A DNA stretch of 64,000 nucleotides from Microbacterium sp. oral taxon 186 str. F0373 (GTDB lineage: Bacteria; Actinomycetota; Actinomycetes; Actinomycetales; Microbacteriaceae): NCBI RefSeq assembly GCF_000411455.1, contig NZ_KE150458.1:384876-448875 (forward strand), given 5' to 3'. Below are positions 16,870-25,676 of the stretch, piece after piece. Under the pieces are notes generated by a model. It searched no databases. It saw only the letters and a list, made by a program, of their open reading frames with translations, and had not been told where the DNA came from. Each line of letters opens with the position of its first letter. Within the stretch, counting starts at the first letter, position 1. The position numbers and the translations under genes are program-made.

Positions 16870-18597
16870 ATGGTGACACCGCGTACGCGTGGAGCGGAGC
16901 CTCGACGCGCCGGGCGAGGACATCGGCGACAGGTCCTGCCGCTCGAGCTCGCACTGTGGGTCATCGTGGCGTTCGCGGTGATCGTCGGGGTGGTGCAGCT
17001 GGCCGCAAGCGCGGCGCACCCCGACATGGCGAATGCCCTCGTCGCGTTCACCGTCGTCTTGTGGATCTGGGTGGTCGCCGGTGTGCTCGCGTGGTGGCGC
17101 CGCCCCGCCAACGGCACCGGACCCCTGATCCTGCTCGGAGCCGTCGCCCTGTGCCTCGGCGGGCTCGGCAACCTTCAGCTACCGCTGTCCGACGTGGTGT
17201 CCGCGTTGTTCGCGACCTCCGTGTTCGCCGTGACGGTTCACCTGTTGCACGCCTTTCCATCCGGCCGACTGCGGGGTCGCCTGTCCGTGGGCGTCGTCAT
17301 AGCCGGCTACGCAGCGGCGACGGGACTGGACGCGCTGCGCGTGGCCGCTCCGCGCGCCGGGGCGCTGATCAGCGTGGTGCAGCCCGTCCTCGGCGCCCTG
17401 GTGATGACGGCGACGGCGGCGATTCTCACGATCCGCCTCGTTATCAGCGACCGTCGCCATCGTCGCATCCTGCTGCCACTGTCGGCATACGGCATCGTCG
17501 CCGTGCTCGGCATCGTCGCGGCGCCCCGATTGCTGACCGGCACGGCGGCATCCATGGTCGGAGTCGTCCAGCTCGCTCTCATGGCCGGGCTGCCGGTGGC
17601 CTTCCTCCTCGGCGTCGTGGCCGGCTCGTTCGCTCGCACCACGGCGCTGGAGTCGCTGAGCGCGTGGCTCGCGGTCGGGGGCCCCGACAAGCCGGCCGTC
17701 GAGCGGGCGCTGCGAGCCAGCCTGGGCGATGACAGTCTCCAGGTCGTGTACTGGTCGGCGCAGAGTGGAAGCTTCGTGGATGCCGACGGTGTCGCGTTCC
17801 TGCCCGCGGCGCCGGCCGGCGGGAGGGCGCACGTGCCGGTGCGCGTCGACGGTCGCCTGGTCGGGGCCATCGACTACGACACCCGCGTCACGGACGATCC
17901 TCTGACGGTGAGGCGAGCGGGGGAGATCCTTGCGATCGCGATCGACCGTGAGCGTCTCACCGCGGAGCTCACCCTCTCGAACGAGGAGCTCATCCAGTCT
18001 CGGCGTCGGTTGATGGAGGCTGCGTACGCCGAACGGGCACGCATCGCGCGCGATCTTCATGACGGACTCCAGGTGCAGCTGGTGCTGCTGGCGCTGGAGG
18101 CTCAGTCGATGGCCGACGTCGTCGCCGAGGACACCCCCGCGGCCGCGGAGCACTTGCGGGCCGGCATCGACGAGGCGGCGACGGAGCTGCGCCGACTCGT
18201 GCACAACGTCATGCCGGCGCCGCTGCGCGAGAGGGGGCTGGTGGCCGCGGTCGAGGAACTCGTCGATCGCGCGGAGGTGCCGGCTCTGTTGAGTGCCGAC
18301 GTCGACGAGTCCCGTGTGTCGTCGGCGGCGGCGCACACGGCGTACTTCGTGATCGCGGAGCTGCTCACCAACGCCGTCAAGCACGCGGGCGCCACGGCCT
18401 TGCGGGTGAGCGTCGCCCTCCGCGAGGACCGCCTGACGGTCATCGTGGAGGACGACGGCGTCGGTGATGCACGCATCGGAGTCGGTGCGGGCCTGCGTGG
18501 TCTGCACGACCGGGTCGCTGCCCTCGAAGGCGCCGTCGAGATCGTGTCGCCGCGCGGCGGCGGCACCCGAGTGGGAGTCGAGCTGCCGTGCGTGTGA
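16870..18597 (+). CDS. NarL-type sensor histidine kinase
   Basis: This 575-residue membrane kinase has about eight N-terminal hydrophobic segments (residues 25-250), then a GAF-like linker and a HisKA_3 dimerisation domain with the H box ARIARDLHDGLQ (His397). The HATPase domain follows, with ITELLTNAVKHA-type N box (IAELLTNAVKHAG) and a VEDDGVGD G box. It should autophosphorylate and pass phosphate to the response regulator whose GTG start overlaps its end by 10 bp. The signal is unknown; the multi-pass sensor has no extracellular loop large enough for a clear ligand domain, suggesting a membrane or lipid cue. Confidence 0.9.
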   Translation: MVTPRTRGAEPRRAGRGHRRQVLPLELALWVIVAFAVIVGVVQLAASAAHPDMANALVAFTVVLWIWVVAGVLAWWRRPANGTGPLILLGAVALCLGGLGNLQLPLSDVVSALFATSVFAVTVHLLHAFPSGRLRGRLSVGVVIAGYAAATGLDALRVAAPRAGALISVVQPVLGALVMTATAAILTIRLVISDRRHRRILLPLSAYGIVAVLGIVAAPRLLTGTAASMVGVVQLALMAGLPVAFLLGVVAGSFARTTALESLSAWLAVGGPDKPAVERALRASLGDDSLQVVYWSAQSGSFVDADGVAFLPAAPAGGRAHVPVRVDGRLVGAIDYDTRVTDDPLTVRRAGEILAIAIDRERLTAELTLSNEELIQSRRRLMEAAYAERARIARDLHDGLQVQLVLLALEAQSMADVVAEDTPAAAEHLRAGIDEAATELRRLVHNVMPAPLRERGLVAAVEELVDRAEVPALLSADVDESRVSSAAAHTAYFVIAELLTNAVKHAGATALRVSVALREDRLTVIVEDDGVGDARIGVGAGLRGLHDRVAALEGAVEIVSPRGGGTRVGVELPCV

Positions 18598-19268
18598 TCA
18601 TCGCCGAGGACGAGGTGCTGCTGCGCGAAGGGCTGACGCACGTTCTCGAGAAGGAGGGATTCAGCGTCATCGGTGCGGTCGGCACCGCGGCGGACTGGGA
18701 ACAGGCCGTCGACGCGCGCGTGCCGGATCTGGCCATCACCGACATCCGGATGCCGCCGAGCCACACCGACGAGGGCCTCGCGGCGGCCGTGCGGGTCCGT
18801 CACGCTCACCCGCAGGTCGGTGTGGTCGTTCTTTCGCAACACGTGCAGCGCCGGTACGCCACGGAGCTGCTGGGGGCCCAGGCTGGGGGAGTCGGCTATC
18901 TGCTGAAGCAGCGCATCGCCGATGTGCGCACGTTCACCGCCGACCTTCGCCGGGTCGCGGCGGGCGGATCCGCGCTCGACCCGGAGGTCGTCGAGTTGAT
19001 GCTCGCCCGGGCCGGTCGCTTCGGCGGTGCGGTGGGTGGGCTCACCCCGCGGCAGTTGGAGGTGCTCGCTCTCATGGCACAGGGACGCAGCAACGCCGGG
19101 ATCGCGGCAGCCCTGGTGCTGACCGAGAAGGCGATCGTCCAGCACACCTCGAACATCTATGACGCACTGGGCCTTCCCGTGGATGCTGACGACCACCGCC
19201 GCGTGCTCGCGGTCGTCCGGTACCTGGATGCGGCGGCCGCCGGCGCTCTGCGCCCTCCCGCAACCTGA
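18588..19268 (+). CDS. LuxR-family (NarL-type) response regulator
   Basis: This 226-residue protein has a receiver domain with acidic pocket AEDE (6-9), phosphoacceptor Asp52 in TDIRMPP and a Lys in YLLKQR. A C-terminal LuxR helix-turn-helix follows (LTPRQLEVLALMAQGRSNAGIA, recognition helix about LTEKAIVQHTSNIY). It is the cognate partner of the kinase that overlaps it by 10 bp. Target genes cannot be seen. It ends 1 bp before the convergent PAP2/diacylglycerol kinase gene, with no terminator between. Confidence 0.93.
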   Translation: MRVIIAEDEVLLREGLTHVLEKEGFSVIGAVGTAADWEQAVDARVPDLAITDIRMPPSHTDEGLAAAVRVRHAHPQVGVVVLSQHVQRRYATELLGAQAGGVGYLLKQRIADVRTFTADLRRVAAGGSALDPEVVELMLARAGRFGGAVGGLTPRQLEVLALMAQGRSNAGIAAALVLTEKAIVQHTSNIYDALGLPVDADDHRRVLAVVRYLDAAAAGALRPPAT

Positions 19269-19269
19269 G

Positions 19270-20805
19270 TCAGCGCGCGGACGCGGCGGGCGCGATCACG
19301 GTGAGGGCGCGCGCAAGCACGCGCGCGCGGAGATGATCGACCTCTTCGCCCACTTCGCCGTCACGGGCGATGCGATACGGACCGTCGAGCAGTTCGAGGT
19401 CGAACTCGGCATCCGAGAACTCCTGATACCGACGGTTGCGGGAGATCCGCCCGGTGAACAGGTCGACGAAGACGCGCGCGCGGGACCCCAGGCGTGAGAC
19501 GCCCAGTACACGCAGATCCAGTCGCGCGTCGTCGAGGGTCGCGCGGTGCACCGGAGCGAATCCCCGTGGTTCATACCGCCCGTTGCCGAGGAAGAGGAGG
19601 CTGAAGCGGGCGTCGACCGTCTCGCCGTCGAGATCGCGCACCCGGACGCGGACCGCGCGGGCGGTGCCCAGGGTCTTCACCGCGGCGACGACCGCGGCCA
19701 GCGGCTTGCCGATGCGGCGTTCGTAACGTTCCCGGATCGTCACGAAGTCCGTGTACGCGCCGACGCTGGCCGTGTTCACGAAGATTTTGTCGTTGACCTC
19801 ACCGAGGTCGACCTTGGCCACCGTCCCGGCGCGGATCGCCGCGATCGCCGTCGACAGCGGGTACATGCCGAGGTCCTTGGCGAAGTGGTTGAACGTTCCC
19901 GCCGGCAGCACGGCCAGCGGGATGCCGTGCTCGCGGGCGGCGGCCGCGGCCTGTTGGACGGTGCCGTCCCCGCCGGCGACGGCAAGCACCTCGCAGTCGG
20001 CTGCCGTCGCGCGGATGACGGCCGCGTAGTCGTCGTCCGCGTCCAGCTCGACGACCCGCAGGCGGGGGAGGGCCCGCCGCACGGTCGGAAGGATGCGCGC
20101 CGCGCGCCCGGAGCCGGAGCGCGGATTGATCACCAGTGCGATTCCCGCGCCGTCGGGCCGGGGCGTGCCGGCATGCACGGCGAGAGCATCCTGCAGCGGG
20201 TCCACGCGTTCGACCGGGACGACGCGGGTCGTCAGCCAGGCGATCGCTTCGCCCAGGGCGAAGCCTGCCGCCACATCGGACGGGTAGTGGGCGCCGGTGG
20301 CGACGCGAGAGAACCCGACGAGCCCGGCGAGGGCGCGCAGCGGAACGGTCAGCGTGGGCATCTCGGCGGATGCGGCGGCGGCGAAGGCCATGGCGCTGGC
20401 CGAGTGACCGCTCGGGAACGACGTCGAGTCGGGAATCCGCCGGGCCAGCCGCTGCGTCGGCACTTGCGTGATGGACGGTCGAGGGCGGCGGTGCAGCCGC
20501 TTGGAAACCTGGTTCGCGAGGAGACTCGTGACCCCGATGGCCGCCAGCCCGCGCGCCGCAGCACGCCGGCCGCGTGGGCGGGCGGTGAGCGCGAGCAGAC
20601 CCGCGATCGCCATCCACAGCACCGAACGGTCGGCGGCACGCGTCAGCGCCGGCATCGTCGCGTCCAGCAACGGGCTGTGCGTGCGCGCCACCGCGGCGAA
20701 GGTCGCGACGTCGAGGGCGTCGACCTGCCGCCGCACGTCGCGCCAGCGCCGCGCTGAGCCGCGCTCGGTACGGGAGCGGCGAGGCGTGGCCGATCGACGA
20801 GGCAT
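19270..20805 (-). CDS. PAP2 phosphatase / diacylglycerol kinase fusion
   Basis: This 511-residue protein fuses two lipid-phosphate enzymes. The N-terminal half is a PAP2 membrane phosphatase with KRLHRRPRP (102-110), PSGH (131-134) and RVATGAHYPSD (167-177), the three catalytic motifs. The C-terminal half is a DagK/LCB5 lipid kinase with NPRSGSG and the nucleotide loop GGDGT (278-282). The fusion is common in actinobacteria and may recycle undecaprenyl or diacylglycerol phosphates. ATG 20805 has GGAG 5 nt upstream; GTG 20820 in the same frame overlaps the stop of the upstream DUF262 gene. The two genes are probably co-transcribed. Confidence 0.87.
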   Translation of the reverse strand: MPRRSATPRRSRTERGSARRWRDVRRQVDALDVATFAAVARTHSPLLDATMPALTRAADRSVLWMAIAGLLALTARPRGRRAAARGLAAIGVTSLLANQVSKRLHRRPRPSITQVPTQRLARRIPDSTSFPSGHSASAMAFAAAASAEMPTLTVPLRALAGLVGFSRVATGAHYPSDVAAGFALGEAIAWLTTRVVPVERVDPLQDALAVHAGTPRPDGAGIALVINPRSGSGRAARILPTVRRALPRLRVVELDADDDYAAVIRATAADCEVLAVAGGDGTVQQAAAAAREHGIPLAVLPAGTFNHFAKDLGMYPLSTAIAAIRAGTVAKVDLGEVNDKIFVNTASVGAYTDFVTIRERYERRIGKPLAAVVAAVKTLGTARAVRVRVRDLDGETVDARFSLLFLGNGRYEPRGFAPVHRATLDDARLDLRVLGVSRLGSRARVFVDLFTGRISRNRRYQEFSDAEFDLELLDGPYRIARDGEVGEEVDHLRARVLARALTVIAPAASAR

Positions 20806-20816
20806 GACGGCTCCGA

Positions 20817-22856
20817 TCACTTCATCGCGTTACCGATGTAGGAGTACTTGACGAACACCTCCGAGGCCCACCCCGCCTCGTCGAGCACGCCCTGAACCGC
20901 AGTGAGCATGTACTTCGAGTCCCAGCCCATGTAGAGGTAGCGGCCGTCGCCCAGCTCGTCCCACTGGCCGTTCCACGCCTTCGCGGGATAGACCGGTCCG
21001 CCGCGCCGCGCGCTGAAATCGATGACGCTCTGGCGGGAGTCGGCCCAGAGACGCTTGAAGATGCGGTTGAAGAGGTAGCGGATGTCCGGCACCTCCCAGT
21101 GCTCGCCGCGGAACTCGACGTAGTCGAACTCGCGCTGCCATCCGCGCGGCCAGCCGCGCCGCTTCACGGCATCCAGGATCGGCGTCAGATTGTCGTCGTC
21201 GATGCTGACGACGGCGGGGCGGCGCCACACCTGGAGGAACAGCTCGGTCAGCGCCTGCGTGCGCGCGGCGATGGCTGCCGTGCTCCACGACTCGGTGCGG
21301 GCGATCGCGCGGGTGATCTCGACGGCGCTCTCGTCGTACACCGCACGCTTCGGGGGGAACGAGGCGTCGAACGCCCGCTCGAAAAGATGCTCTTCCAGCA
21401 GCGTCAGGTTGCCGAGTGTGGGTGCCAGCGCACGGAAGCTGTTCTGCTCGTCGTCGGTGAGGTCGGCCCATCGGCGGATGCCGTCGGGCGACCAGTCGTC
21501 GGAGGGCGCAGCGGGTGCGACGTGCTCCAGGTCGATGCCGGGAAGATCGATGTCGCCCGCCAGACGCTTCAACACGTAGGAGGGGTGCGGAAGTGCCGTG
21601 TACTTGAGCCCCACCCGGGTCCGTTCGTCAGACGGTGTGATGCGGGCGATCGCCTGCACCAGGGCGTCGCTCGACACCGCAGCGGCACGGCACAGGCGTG
21701 CGACGAGGCGGTCGGTGGTCACGCCCACGACGGTGCGTCGCAGCAGCAGCGACTGCACGTGCTCGAGCGAGACACGCAGCTCGGCAGCGCTGAGGTCGCC
21801 CTCGATGTGCTCGTGAAGCAGTCGAAGCGCCAGGGGGTACATGCCGCGTCCGAAGGTGTTGAGGTAGGCCAGCTGTCGTGCGATCACGGGGTCGTCGGCG
21901 CGCGCCGGATCGAGGAGGATCCGGTAGATGCCCGCGTAGCGACGCCACTGCGCGGCGCGCTCCCGCAGCGTCGCGAGGTCGAGGCGTGGGAACTGGGAAC
22001 GGAAGGTGTCGTAGACGCCCCGCTCACCGGCGACCGTGACCTCGCGCCCGGTGAGCATGACCAGGTAGTGGCGCCAGAAGTCGCCGATCTGCTCGCCGGT
22101 GTCGTGCTCGATCGGCATCCAATACTCGTCTTCGATCTCGCCCTGCTCGGCGTGCGAGAGTCCCATCAGGACGTAGTTGTGGATCAGCTCATGATCACGC
22201 AGCGGCTCGCCGGTGGAGTTGAGGCTCTCGAAGGTCTGCTGGGCGTTCGCGTCTGCGCCCAGGGTGATCGACACGTGTTCGAGGCGCTCCAGGCCCCGCC
22301 AGATGTGGGCGGCCTCGTCGGGGCGGATCTGACTGCGGAAGAACGCATAGTTGTCGTCGAACCGTGATTCGCGCATCTGCTCGCCCGCCTCTCGGCGACC
22401 GAGCACGACGCTCTCGAAGACATCGGCCCACGCCCGGTGCGGACGCAGCTTGGTGCGCGTCGGATCGTCGCTGCGCACCAGGACGCGCTCGAGTTCGGCC
22501 GCGAGTGCGGGGTCGTCGTCGCGCAGCGTGTGATGCAGGGCGGCGACCAGCAGCATCAGAGTGGTGATGCGCTGCTGTCCGTCGATGAGCACCAGGTGCG
22601 CATCGTCGTCGGAGGAGGCCGACGCCGTCGACAGGATCGAACCGATGAAGTGTGTCTGTCCGGCGCCGGCATCGGCGACAGCGCGCACGTCGGCGAGCAG
22701 TTGCTCGCACCCGCCGATGTCCCATCGGTACTGGCGCTGATACACCGGGACGACGATGGTCGTGTCGGATGCCGAGAGCCAGCGGATCGTCGCGACAGCG
22801 GTGGCCGAGACGTGTGCCGCCGCGACCGAGGGGGCGAGATGCGTACCGCTGTTCAT
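20817..22856 (-). CDS. DUF262/DUF1524 protein (GmrSD-like, possible type IV restriction)
   Basis: This 679-residue protein starts with a DUF262 domain, a ParB-like NTPase fold with VPVYQRQYRWD (36-46) and the signature IDGQQRITTL (91-100). Near residue 440 it has a DUF1524 His-Me finger nuclease block: DLEHVAP supplies the His, and TLGNLTLLEEHLFERAF supplies the Asn-containing part. About 150 further residues carry a conserved-looking C-terminal domain (FDYVEFRGEHWEVPDIRYL). GmrSD and BrxU proteins of this type cleave modified phage DNA. The last Asn normally found in the finger is not obvious, so activity is uncertain. It sits outside the island. Confidence 0.8.
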   Translation of the reverse strand: MNSGTHLAPSVAAAHVSATAVATIRWLSASDTTIVVPVYQRQYRWDIGGCEQLLADVRAVADAGAGQTHFIGSILSTASASSDDDAHLVLIDGQQRITTLMLLVAALHHTLRDDDPALAAELERVLVRSDDPTRTKLRPHRAWADVFESVVLGRREAGEQMRESRFDDNYAFFRSQIRPDEAAHIWRGLERLEHVSITLGADANAQQTFESLNSTGEPLRDHELIHNYVLMGLSHAEQGEIEDEYWMPIEHDTGEQIGDFWRHYLVMLTGREVTVAGERGVYDTFRSQFPRLDLATLRERAAQWRRYAGIYRILLDPARADDPVIARQLAYLNTFGRGMYPLALRLLHEHIEGDLSAAELRVSLEHVQSLLLRRTVVGVTTDRLVARLCRAAAVSSDALVQAIARITPSDERTRVGLKYTALPHPSYVLKRLAGDIDLPGIDLEHVAPAAPSDDWSPDGIRRWADLTDDEQNSFRALAPTLGNLTLLEEHLFERAFDASFPPKRAVYDESAVEITRAIARTESWSTAAIAARTQALTELFLQVWRRPAVVSIDDDNLTPILDAVKRRGWPRGWQREFDYVEFRGEHWEVPDIRYLFNRIFKRLWADSRQSVIDFSARRGGPVYPAKAWNGQWDELGDGRYLYMGWDSKYMLTAVQGVLDEAGWASEVFVKYSYIGNAMK

Positions 22857-22929
22857 ACTGTCCGTGTCGCCTCCGCGCTCGCTCTCGATGACCGCCGTCG
22901 AGTCTAATCGCGTTCACATGGGCGCTCTG

Positions 22930-22935
22930 TAGGCT
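22930..22935 (+). promoter_or_regulatory. Candidate -10 for the 22992 gene in a divergent promoter region
   Basis: TAGGCT (22930-22935) faces right; TAGACT on the minus strand (22901-22906) faces the DUF262 gene. Both leave 5' leaders of roughly 40-50 nt, so these two genes, unlike their neighbours, use ordinary leaders. No convincing -35 elements are visible. Confidence 0.35.
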
Positions 22936-22991
22936 TGCCTCGGCCGGGCCTGTAAAAACTTCGCTTGTCCGGCAGAAAGGTTGAATCCGTC

Positions 22992-23765
22992 ATGGGTTAC
23001 ATCAAGAGCGCGGCTCTCGAGGAGACCGGTTACGTCGTCCTCGACCGCTACAACAACGAGATCGATCCGAAGGAATGGCTCGACGTCGAATACGTCGACT
23101 GGAAGTCTTCGGGCGACACTCGTTTCGCACCGCTGGCCTCGGCCAAGGGTGAGATCGAGTGCAACGGCTTCTGGAACCACAAGCCGCCGCGCACCGACAA
23201 GGACGGCGTCTGGATCGACTCGCAGACCGCCATCGCACCGACGCTGACAGCGCGCGCGATGGAGCCGGGTGCGAACGTCGGACGTTGCCGGATCATCGAG
23301 CTGCAGCCCAACACGTACGCGGACTGCCTCTACAACCTGCACCAGGACGACAACAACCGTCTGAACCCGGATGGCACGGGTTGGGTGGTGCGCGGGTTCT
23401 TCAACCTCACGGACGACACCACGAGCTACTTCGTGCTGCGTGAGAACCGCACCGATCCGAGCGAGGAGACGCGTATCGCGCTGCCGGCCGGCGCGCAGCT
23501 GATCGTCGACACGCAGCGGCTGTGGCACGCCGCCGCCCACTACGGAACCGAGCCGCGCTACTGCCTCATCACCTCGTGGGAGTCCGGCCCGGAGCTGGAC
23601 GCCTACATCGCCAAGTACAACGGTGTGAACAAGGTGGACAGCTACCCCGTCGACCAGGAGACGCTGGATGCCGGTCAGATCGAACAGGAGCGTCGCATCG
23701 CCGCTCGCGCCGCCGCTCTGGCCGCACGCGGTCAGCAGGAAGTCACGGTGATGAGCGAGGCCTGA
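22992..23765 (+). CDS. Jelly-roll dioxygenase-like protein, function unknown
   Basis: This 257-residue protein is not one I can name. It contains an arrangement that fits a 2-oxoglutarate/Fe(II) oxygenase: HxD at His117-Asp119 (NLHQDDNN), a distal His at 179 or 183 (RLWHAAAH) and an Arg at 189 (PRYCLITSW), in the right order and spacing on beta-rich sequence. The last 30 residues form a charged helix. ATG 22992 has AAAGG upstream; TTG 22965 is a weaker alternative. A perfect terminator follows the gene, so it is a single transcription unit. The oxygenase assignment is inference from residue order only. Confidence 0.6.
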   Translation: MGYIKSAALEETGYVVLDRYNNEIDPKEWLDVEYVDWKSSGDTRFAPLASAKGEIECNGFWNHKPPRTDKDGVWIDSQTAIAPTLTARAMEPGANVGRCRIIELQPNTYADCLYNLHQDDNNRLNPDGTGWVVRGFFNLTDDTTSYFVLRENRTDPSEETRIALPAGAQLIVDTQRLWHAAAHYGTEPRYCLITSWESGPELDAYIAKYNGVNKVDSYPVDQETLDAGQIEQERRIAARAAALAARGQQEVTVMSEA

Positions 23766-23793
23766 GCCTCGGCATCCCTCCGCGCGCCGCGCG

Positions 23794-23831
23794 GCAGAAG
23801 GGCCCCGGTCTTCGGATCGGGGCCCTTCTGC
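23794..23831 (+). terminator. Strong hairpin terminator with a UUCG loop
   Basis: GCAGAAGGGCCCC (23794-23806) pairs with GGGGCCCTTCTGC (23819-23831), and four more inner pairs close on a TTCG tetraloop, giving a stem of 17 pairs. TTTTT follows 13 nt later. It separates the 22992 gene from the fructose operon. Confidence 0.85.
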
Positions 23832-23861
23832 GCGTGATGTGGTTTTTCCCGGGCTGGTGTG

Positions 23862-23890
23862 TTGATGCGGCTGTGTTTGTGTTGTAACGT
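23862..23890 (+). promoter_or_regulatory. Promoter of the fructose PTS operon
   Basis: TTGATG (23862-23867), a 17-bp spacer and TAACGT (23885-23890) form a good sigma-A-type promoter ending 21 bp before the GTG start of the DeoR regulator. Confidence 0.65.
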
Positions 23891-23911
23891 GTGGCTATTC
23901 AAGGAGGAACC

Positions 23912-24694
23912 GTGTACGCAACGGAGCGACAGCAGCTCATCGAGCAGCTGATCACCACTGAGGGTCGGGTCGTTGTCATCGATCTCGCCCGCCGCTTCGG
24001 CGTGACGACCGAGACGGTTCGCCGCGACCTCGATCAGCTCGAGTCGGCGGGCCTCGTGCGTCGCGTGCACGGGGGAGCCGTCGCCCGCACCCGCGTCAGT
24101 ACCGCGGAGACCTCCTTCGTCGAGCGCACTCAGCGTCGCACCGATGCGAAGCTCGCCATCGCGGCGCGCGCGCTGGACGCCATCGGCACCCACGGTGACG
24201 GCTCGGTATACATCGACGCGGGCACCACCACGGCCGCGCTGGCGGGACTCTTGGCTCAGCGCGCCACGACGGCGCACCCGCTCGAGGTCGTCACGCACTC
24301 GATGACGGTCGCGCACCTGCTCGCCGGAGCGCCGGCGCTGAACCTCACGGCGATCGGCGGCCGCGTTCGCGGTCTGACGGCCGCCGCGGTGGGGGCGCAG
24401 ACCGTCGATGCGATCTCGCGCCTTCGTCCCGACCTCGCCTTCATCGGCACGAACGGGCTGTCGGCCGCATTCGGGCTGAGCACTCCCGACCCCGACGAGG
24501 CGGCCGTCAAGCGTGCCGTCATCGCTTCGGCCCGCCGGATCGTGGTCCTCGCCGACGCGGAGAAGTTCGACGGCGAACTGCTCGTCTCCTTCGGCCGTCT
24601 GGCCGACCTCGACATCCTCGTCACCGACGCCGAGCCCCCTGCCGACCTCGTCGCCGCCCTCGGCGACGCCGATGTGGAGGTGTGGATCGCATGA
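23912..24694 (+). CDS. DeoR-family regulator of the fructose operon
   Basis: This 260-residue repressor has an N-terminal winged helix (VIDLARRFGVTTETVRRDL, about residues 20-42, then VRRVHGGAV) and a DeoR C-terminal sugar-phosphate sensing domain (IDAGTTTAALAGLL; GTNGLS; LADAEKFD). It should sense fructose 1-phosphate made by the PTS and control fruK-fruA-ptsH. GTG 23912 has AAGGAGG 4 nt upstream; GTG 23891 in frame is ruled out by that site and by the promoter. Its stop overlaps the fruK ATG (ATGA). The regulator is of DeoR type rather than the LacI-type FruR of enteric bacteria. Confidence 0.9.
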   Translation: MYATERQQLIEQLITTEGRVVVIDLARRFGVTTETVRRDLDQLESAGLVRRVHGGAVARTRVSTAETSFVERTQRRTDAKLAIAARALDAIGTHGDGSVYIDAGTTTAALAGLLAQRATTAHPLEVVTHSMTVAHLLAGAPALNLTAIGGRVRGLTAAAVGAQTVDAISRLRPDLAFIGTNGLSAAFGLSTPDPDEAAVKRAVIASARRIVVLADAEKFDGELLVSFGRLADLDILVTDAEPPADLVAALGDADVEVWIA

Positions 24695-25638
24695 TCGTCA
24701 CCCTGACCGCCAATCCGTCTCTCGATCGCACCGTGACGCTGTCCGACGCGCTGCGCGTGGGCGAAGTGCAGTCTGCACTCTCGGTCCGCGAGGATGCCGG
24801 GGGCAAGGGCATCAACGTGACCCGCGTGCTCGCCGGCTCCGGCGTCGCGACGCGCGCCGTTCTCCCGCTGGATGCCGACGACCCGTTCGCCGCCGTGCTG
24901 CGTTCCGCGCACGTGCCGGTTCTCGCGGTGCCGCTGCCGGGCACCGCCCGCGCGAACCTGACGCTCACCGACAGCGACGGCGTGACGACCAAGATCAACC
25001 TTCCGGGCGTCACGCGCACCGCGCAGGATGCGGCGACGCTCATCGATGCGACCGTGCGCGCGTCGGCAGATGCCGACTGGCTCGTGCTGGCGGGCTCGCT
25101 TCCGCCGGGCCTTTCGGAGGACTTCTACGTCGACGTGATCACCGCCGTTCGCGCCGCCGGAGCATCCGCTCCCCGCATCGCGGTCGACACGTCCGGCCCC
25201 GCATTGCGCGCGGTCGTCGAGCGCGGACGCCCCGACCTCATCAAGCCCAACGATGAGGAGCTGGTGGAGCTGGCCGGCGTCGCTCTGGACGCGGAGCTGC
25301 CGCTGCCCGAGGCGGTGCTCGCCGTCGCGCGCCAGCTCGTACCGACCCGCGTCGGGGCCGCCTTCGTCACGCTCGGCGGCGACGGCGCCGTGCTCGTCGA
25401 CCCCGACGGCGCCTGGTTCGGTACCCCTCCGCCCACGCGTGTGCGCAGCACCGTGGGCGCGGGGGACAGCTCGCTGGCCGGGTTCCTGCTCGCCGACGTC
25501 GCCGGCGCTGCTCCCGACGAGCGGGTGCGCAGCGGCATCCGCTACGGGTCGGCGGCGGCCGCCCTGCCGGGAACACAGGCCCCCACCCCCACCGACCTCC
25601 TCCCCGGCGACGTGCCGGTGAGGCCTCTCGCCCTCTGA
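24691..25638 (+). CDS. fruK: 1-phosphofructokinase
   Basis: This 315-residue PfkB-family kinase converts fructose 1-phosphate to fructose 1,6-bisphosphate with ATP. It starts MIVTLTANPSLDRT, has the N-terminal GGKGINVTRVLAG motif and the catalytic VGAGDSSLAGF block near residue 255, whose Asp is the general base. It lies between its regulator, which it overlaps by 4 bp, and the fructose permease, 38 bp downstream, so uptake, phosphorylation and control are encoded together. Confidence 0.93.
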   Translation: MIVTLTANPSLDRTVTLSDALRVGEVQSALSVREDAGGKGINVTRVLAGSGVATRAVLPLDADDPFAAVLRSAHVPVLAVPLPGTARANLTLTDSDGVTTKINLPGVTRTAQDAATLIDATVRASADADWLVLAGSLPPGLSEDFYVDVITAVRAAGASAPRIAVDTSGPALRAVVERGRPDLIKPNDEELVELAGVALDAELPLPEAVLAVARQLVPTRVGAAFVTLGGDGAVLVDPDGAWFGTPPPTRVRSTVGAGDSSLAGFLLADVAGAAPDERVRSGIRYGSAAAALPGTQAPTPTDLLPGDVPVRPLAL

Positions 25639-25676
25639 AAACCCACCCTGTACCCAAACGACCACTGGAGGTCACC

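Noticed and set aside
17179-18507. A 442-codon open frame antisense to the histidine kinase
   Set aside because: Same reason: the sense frame holds the H box, N box and G box, and the antisense has no recognisable domain.
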